Assembly: GCA_037447655.1 (NCBI GenBank) | Contig: JBBHKE010002544.1 | Coordinates: forward strand, 1 to 23,620 | Length of the DNA: 23,620 bases | Origin: Zygnema cylindricum | Lineage: Eukaryota; Streptophyta; Zygnematophyceae; Zygnematales; Zygnemataceae | Direction: 5' to 3' | In this document: one piece after another, positions 21,333-23,620 of the stretch | Numbering within the stretch: position 1 is the stretch's first letter | Layout of the letters: each line of letters opens with the position of its first letter | Program-made: the position numbers and the translations under genes | Notes under the pieces: model-generated | What the model saw: only the letters and a program-made list of their open reading frames with translations | Told to the model about the DNA's origin: nothing | Database searches by the model: none

Positions 21333-23620
21333 TTAGCCTCCAGAGGTCATGGTAAGGACAGCTGGTAGATCGTGACACCCGTGGCAAAACCACTTTCCAG
21401 CCGGGATAGTGTGCAGAGGTGGAACCAAACACTCCATATGGAATCCCAGATTGCAATAGTTATAGAGAAGCATTGTTGTTTCTCCATCAGACCGCCGGCA
21501 TAATTGGAACTCCGTGGCCTTGGTAATTGGCATCCGCCAGAGATCCATGCTGTGGGAAAGATCGGGAAGATAGCAAGTGGCACAATTTTTCGAATGCTCC
21601 CGCAAAGTTTGCGTGTCGGCCCCTTGTAGGCTTAATAATCCATTGGGGTCGATTTTTGTTATCCTCAAGATGTGAGCTGACACATCCGTGTCGAGTGTAT
21701 CGAAAGTTTGCCGTCGCAAATAAACGCAATCCCCCACCCGAAAGGGTTTTTGTTGTAGGCGGTAGCTGCCACTGCGAGTCGTCGCAAACCGTAAGGAGTC
21801 GCGATGTTGGGCAATCTGCAGGTTTTCAAAAGCCATGGGCATTTCTCTAGCAAAAAGCAACGCTCGGTTAGTTAGTTCTTCCAAAAACAGGGAATCAGAC
21901 ATAAGAGGTAGAGGTTAGCTCGCGGCCTTTTGTACATTCCTACCTAATAGTGGTTTTCGACTAAACAACACATAATAGGGGCTGAAATTTGCTAGGCTGG
22001 CTTGTACAGACATGCGATAAGCCATGACAATATATCCCAATGATTCATCCCACACTGTAATCTGTTTTTCCAAGCAATGTTTACGCAAAGCACGCTTAAA
22101 GGTTTGTATAGCTCTCTCTGCCAAACCGTCTGCTTGAGGATGATCTCGGCTCGATGCCGGTGATCGATTAACGCCTCGTCCAACATCTCTTGAAATTCAC
22201 CGCTGAACTCAGTTCCTTGGTCGGTAAGTACTTCTACGGGGGCTCCGTATCGGAGAAGCACATGCTCTTTGAAAGATGCCGTGGTGAGTTTGGCAGTTTT
22301 CTGTGAAAGGGCTACAACTTCCACCCATTTGCTGAAATTTTCGATTATAATCATAATGTACTGCTTGCCCCTTCGAGAAATGGGAAAAAAACCTGCAAGA
22401 TCACACGACCACCTGTAAAAGAGACCCCGAATAGGCAAGGGCTGAAGAAGGTCTGGCGGTTAGTAAATGAAGTTCGTAGCCGGTCACAGAGGCTGCATTC
22501 GTGCAACACAGCCGCCACATTAGCCTACATGCCGGACCACAAGAATCGTGCCTGTATCAAGCTCAAAGTCCGTTTGGTGCCATAGTGTCCAAGGTCAGTA
22601 TGAATTTGGTTGATAAGTGATAGTCGTTCCGTCGGTCATGGGACGTGTTGGTGACTTCCATCTGAGAGAAGAAGAATAAGTGAGCCCCCCATCCATAAGT
22701 AACTCTGGGCTCTCTTACGAACACGCTCCTCTTCCATTGGTAAGGTGCCCGCCCGAAAAGACTGAGTAGATAGGAAAAGGATTAAAGGGTTGTCCCGCCA
22801 TGGATCGTGTTCGGTTTTGTGATATGTAGGTGCGGAAAAACTGTAGATCAGATGCGCTCCGGCCGATAGGGAGGCAACCGTTTCGCCATCAAAATCCTGT
22901 CGTACCCCATTATCAATGGAGTTGGGCAAAGGATTCCTAGAGAGCCCGTCGGCATTCAAGCTGAGGAGGCCAGGTTTGTGAATTATTTCCATATCATATT
23001 CCTGTAAAACAAGAGCCCAACGGGCTAATTTTCCGGATAGCTTGTCATTGGTCATGAGCCAATGCAACGGTTGATGGTCAGTAAGAAAGGTAAAAGGCTT
23101 GCCATAGAGGTAATGTCAGAAATGCACAATACCCCAAACTGCGGCAAGACATTCTCCCTCATAACTACTGTAATAGGATTCTGCTTGGTTGTTGCTTCGA
23201 CTGGCATAAGCCACCACATATTCTTCACCTGTGAGTTCACGTTGAGTTAGGATGGCGGCAATACCTGGCTTACCAAAGTCTGTCAGTAGGCAAAATGGTA
23301 ACTTATGATTCGTTGGACGAAGAATGGGAGCAGTGGACAGTGCGTCTTTTAATCCTTGAAATGCCTCGACCTGAGGGGGTCCCCATGTGAACGGGACTGA
23401 TTTCTTCAAGGGTTTATTTAACGGAGATGCAAGTGTGCTAAAACTAGGAACAAACTGTCGGTAATAATAGGCTAACCGAAGAAATGCACGCAGGCTAGTC
23501 AAATCAGTTGGGGCCGGTAGTTTACTAATTGCTTCCACTTTGACTTCTAGCGGAGTAATTCCCTCAGATGAGATAAAGTGCCCAAGGTATGGAACCCCTT
23601 CGGCCCTAAAGGTACATTTG
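21333..23620 (-). pseudogene. Ty3/gypsy pol pseudogene: RT end, RNase H, integrase, degraded PHD finger
   Basis: Reading leftward from the edge: the end of reverse transcriptase (GVPYLGHFIS, about 23590), then connection and RNase H (TDFGKPGIAAILTQ, YASRSNNQAE, FLTDHQPLHWL, NADGLSRNP), the integrase zinc motif (HTDLGHYGTKR ... CSLC), and an integrase core with D (about 22402), D in LTDQGTEF (about 22222) and E in LAERAIQTFK (about 22117). A VGDCVYLRR linker and a PHD-like finger (21375-21500) follow. The frame is broken by TGA at 23116, TGA at 22636, TAG at 22525 and TAA at 21915, and by shifts near 22450 and near 22150-22170. The PHD has Ser for its second Cys and Tyr for its third, so it is decayed. 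The 5' half, including the YxDD motif, protease and gag, is outside the window. A dead copy is certain; the PHD call is from motif spacing. Confidence 0.88.
21375..21500 (-). other. PHD-like finger at the C-terminus of the gypsy pol
   Basis: The sequence has C-x2-S, then Y-x2-C, then FH, M-E-C, VPPLHTIPAGKW and FCHGC. This follows the C4-H-C3 PHD layout and its LVPPL...P.G.W.C..C signature, with two zinc ligands substituted. In living elements a reader domain here could tether integrase to histone marks, as chromodomains do in chromoviruses; that role is inference. Confidence 0.75.

Noticed and set aside
21527-21850. Plus-strand 107-residue frame
   Set aside because: It is antisense to the integrase C-terminal part of the gypsy pol.

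Overview
This is a eukaryotic nuclear window, AT-rich and full of repeats. The two genes read as green-lineage: spliced genes with mostly GT-AG introns, a TMEM115 homologue with a plant-type C-terminal tail, and a decayed Ty3/gypsy element whose pol ends in a PHD finger. A selenoprotein gene that still uses UGA argues against a land plant, since known embryophytes have lost selenocysteine (Sec) insertion. A green alga, perhaps a streptophyte (charophyte) alga with a bloated genome, fits best. This assignment is inference.

Layout. 1-366: right part of a repeat with a terminal inverted repeat (TIR), family 1 copy A. 688-2115 (+): complete four-exon selenoprotein K gene, 109 residues, in-frame TGA as codon 107 of the C-terminus GGG-U-GR, followed by a strong stem-loop at 2116-2173 and a type II SECIS-like fold at 2248-2320. 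2321-4159: no gene recognised. 4160-9602 (-): complete eight-exon TMEM115/rhomboid-like gene, 323 residues; its last intron is 2.4 kb, uses a GC donor, and holds family 1 copy B and a second, hAT-like element with a C34 run. 9712-11093: family 1 copies C, D and E, with C and D in tandem. 11094-19700: no gene recognised; tandem duplications, minisatellites, T-rich and purine-rich tracts and a 183-bp AT microsatellite. 19702-21318: a family 1 fragment and a pair of ~240-280 bp direct repeats flanking ~950 bp of probable LTR or 3' retroelement sequence. 21333-23620 (-): the 3' half of a gypsy pol pseudogene (reverse transcriptase end, RNase H, integrase, degraded PHD finger) with four stops and two frameshifts, running off the right edge.

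The two cellular genes are convergent, with stops about 2 kb apart. Both products belong to early secretory-pathway membrane families (ER for selenoprotein K, Golgi for TMEM115), but nothing in the sequence links them functionally. The main result is the selenoprotein K gene with both of its RNA signals. All splice models were made by eye; the combined frames close exactly in both genes (330 and 972 coding bases).
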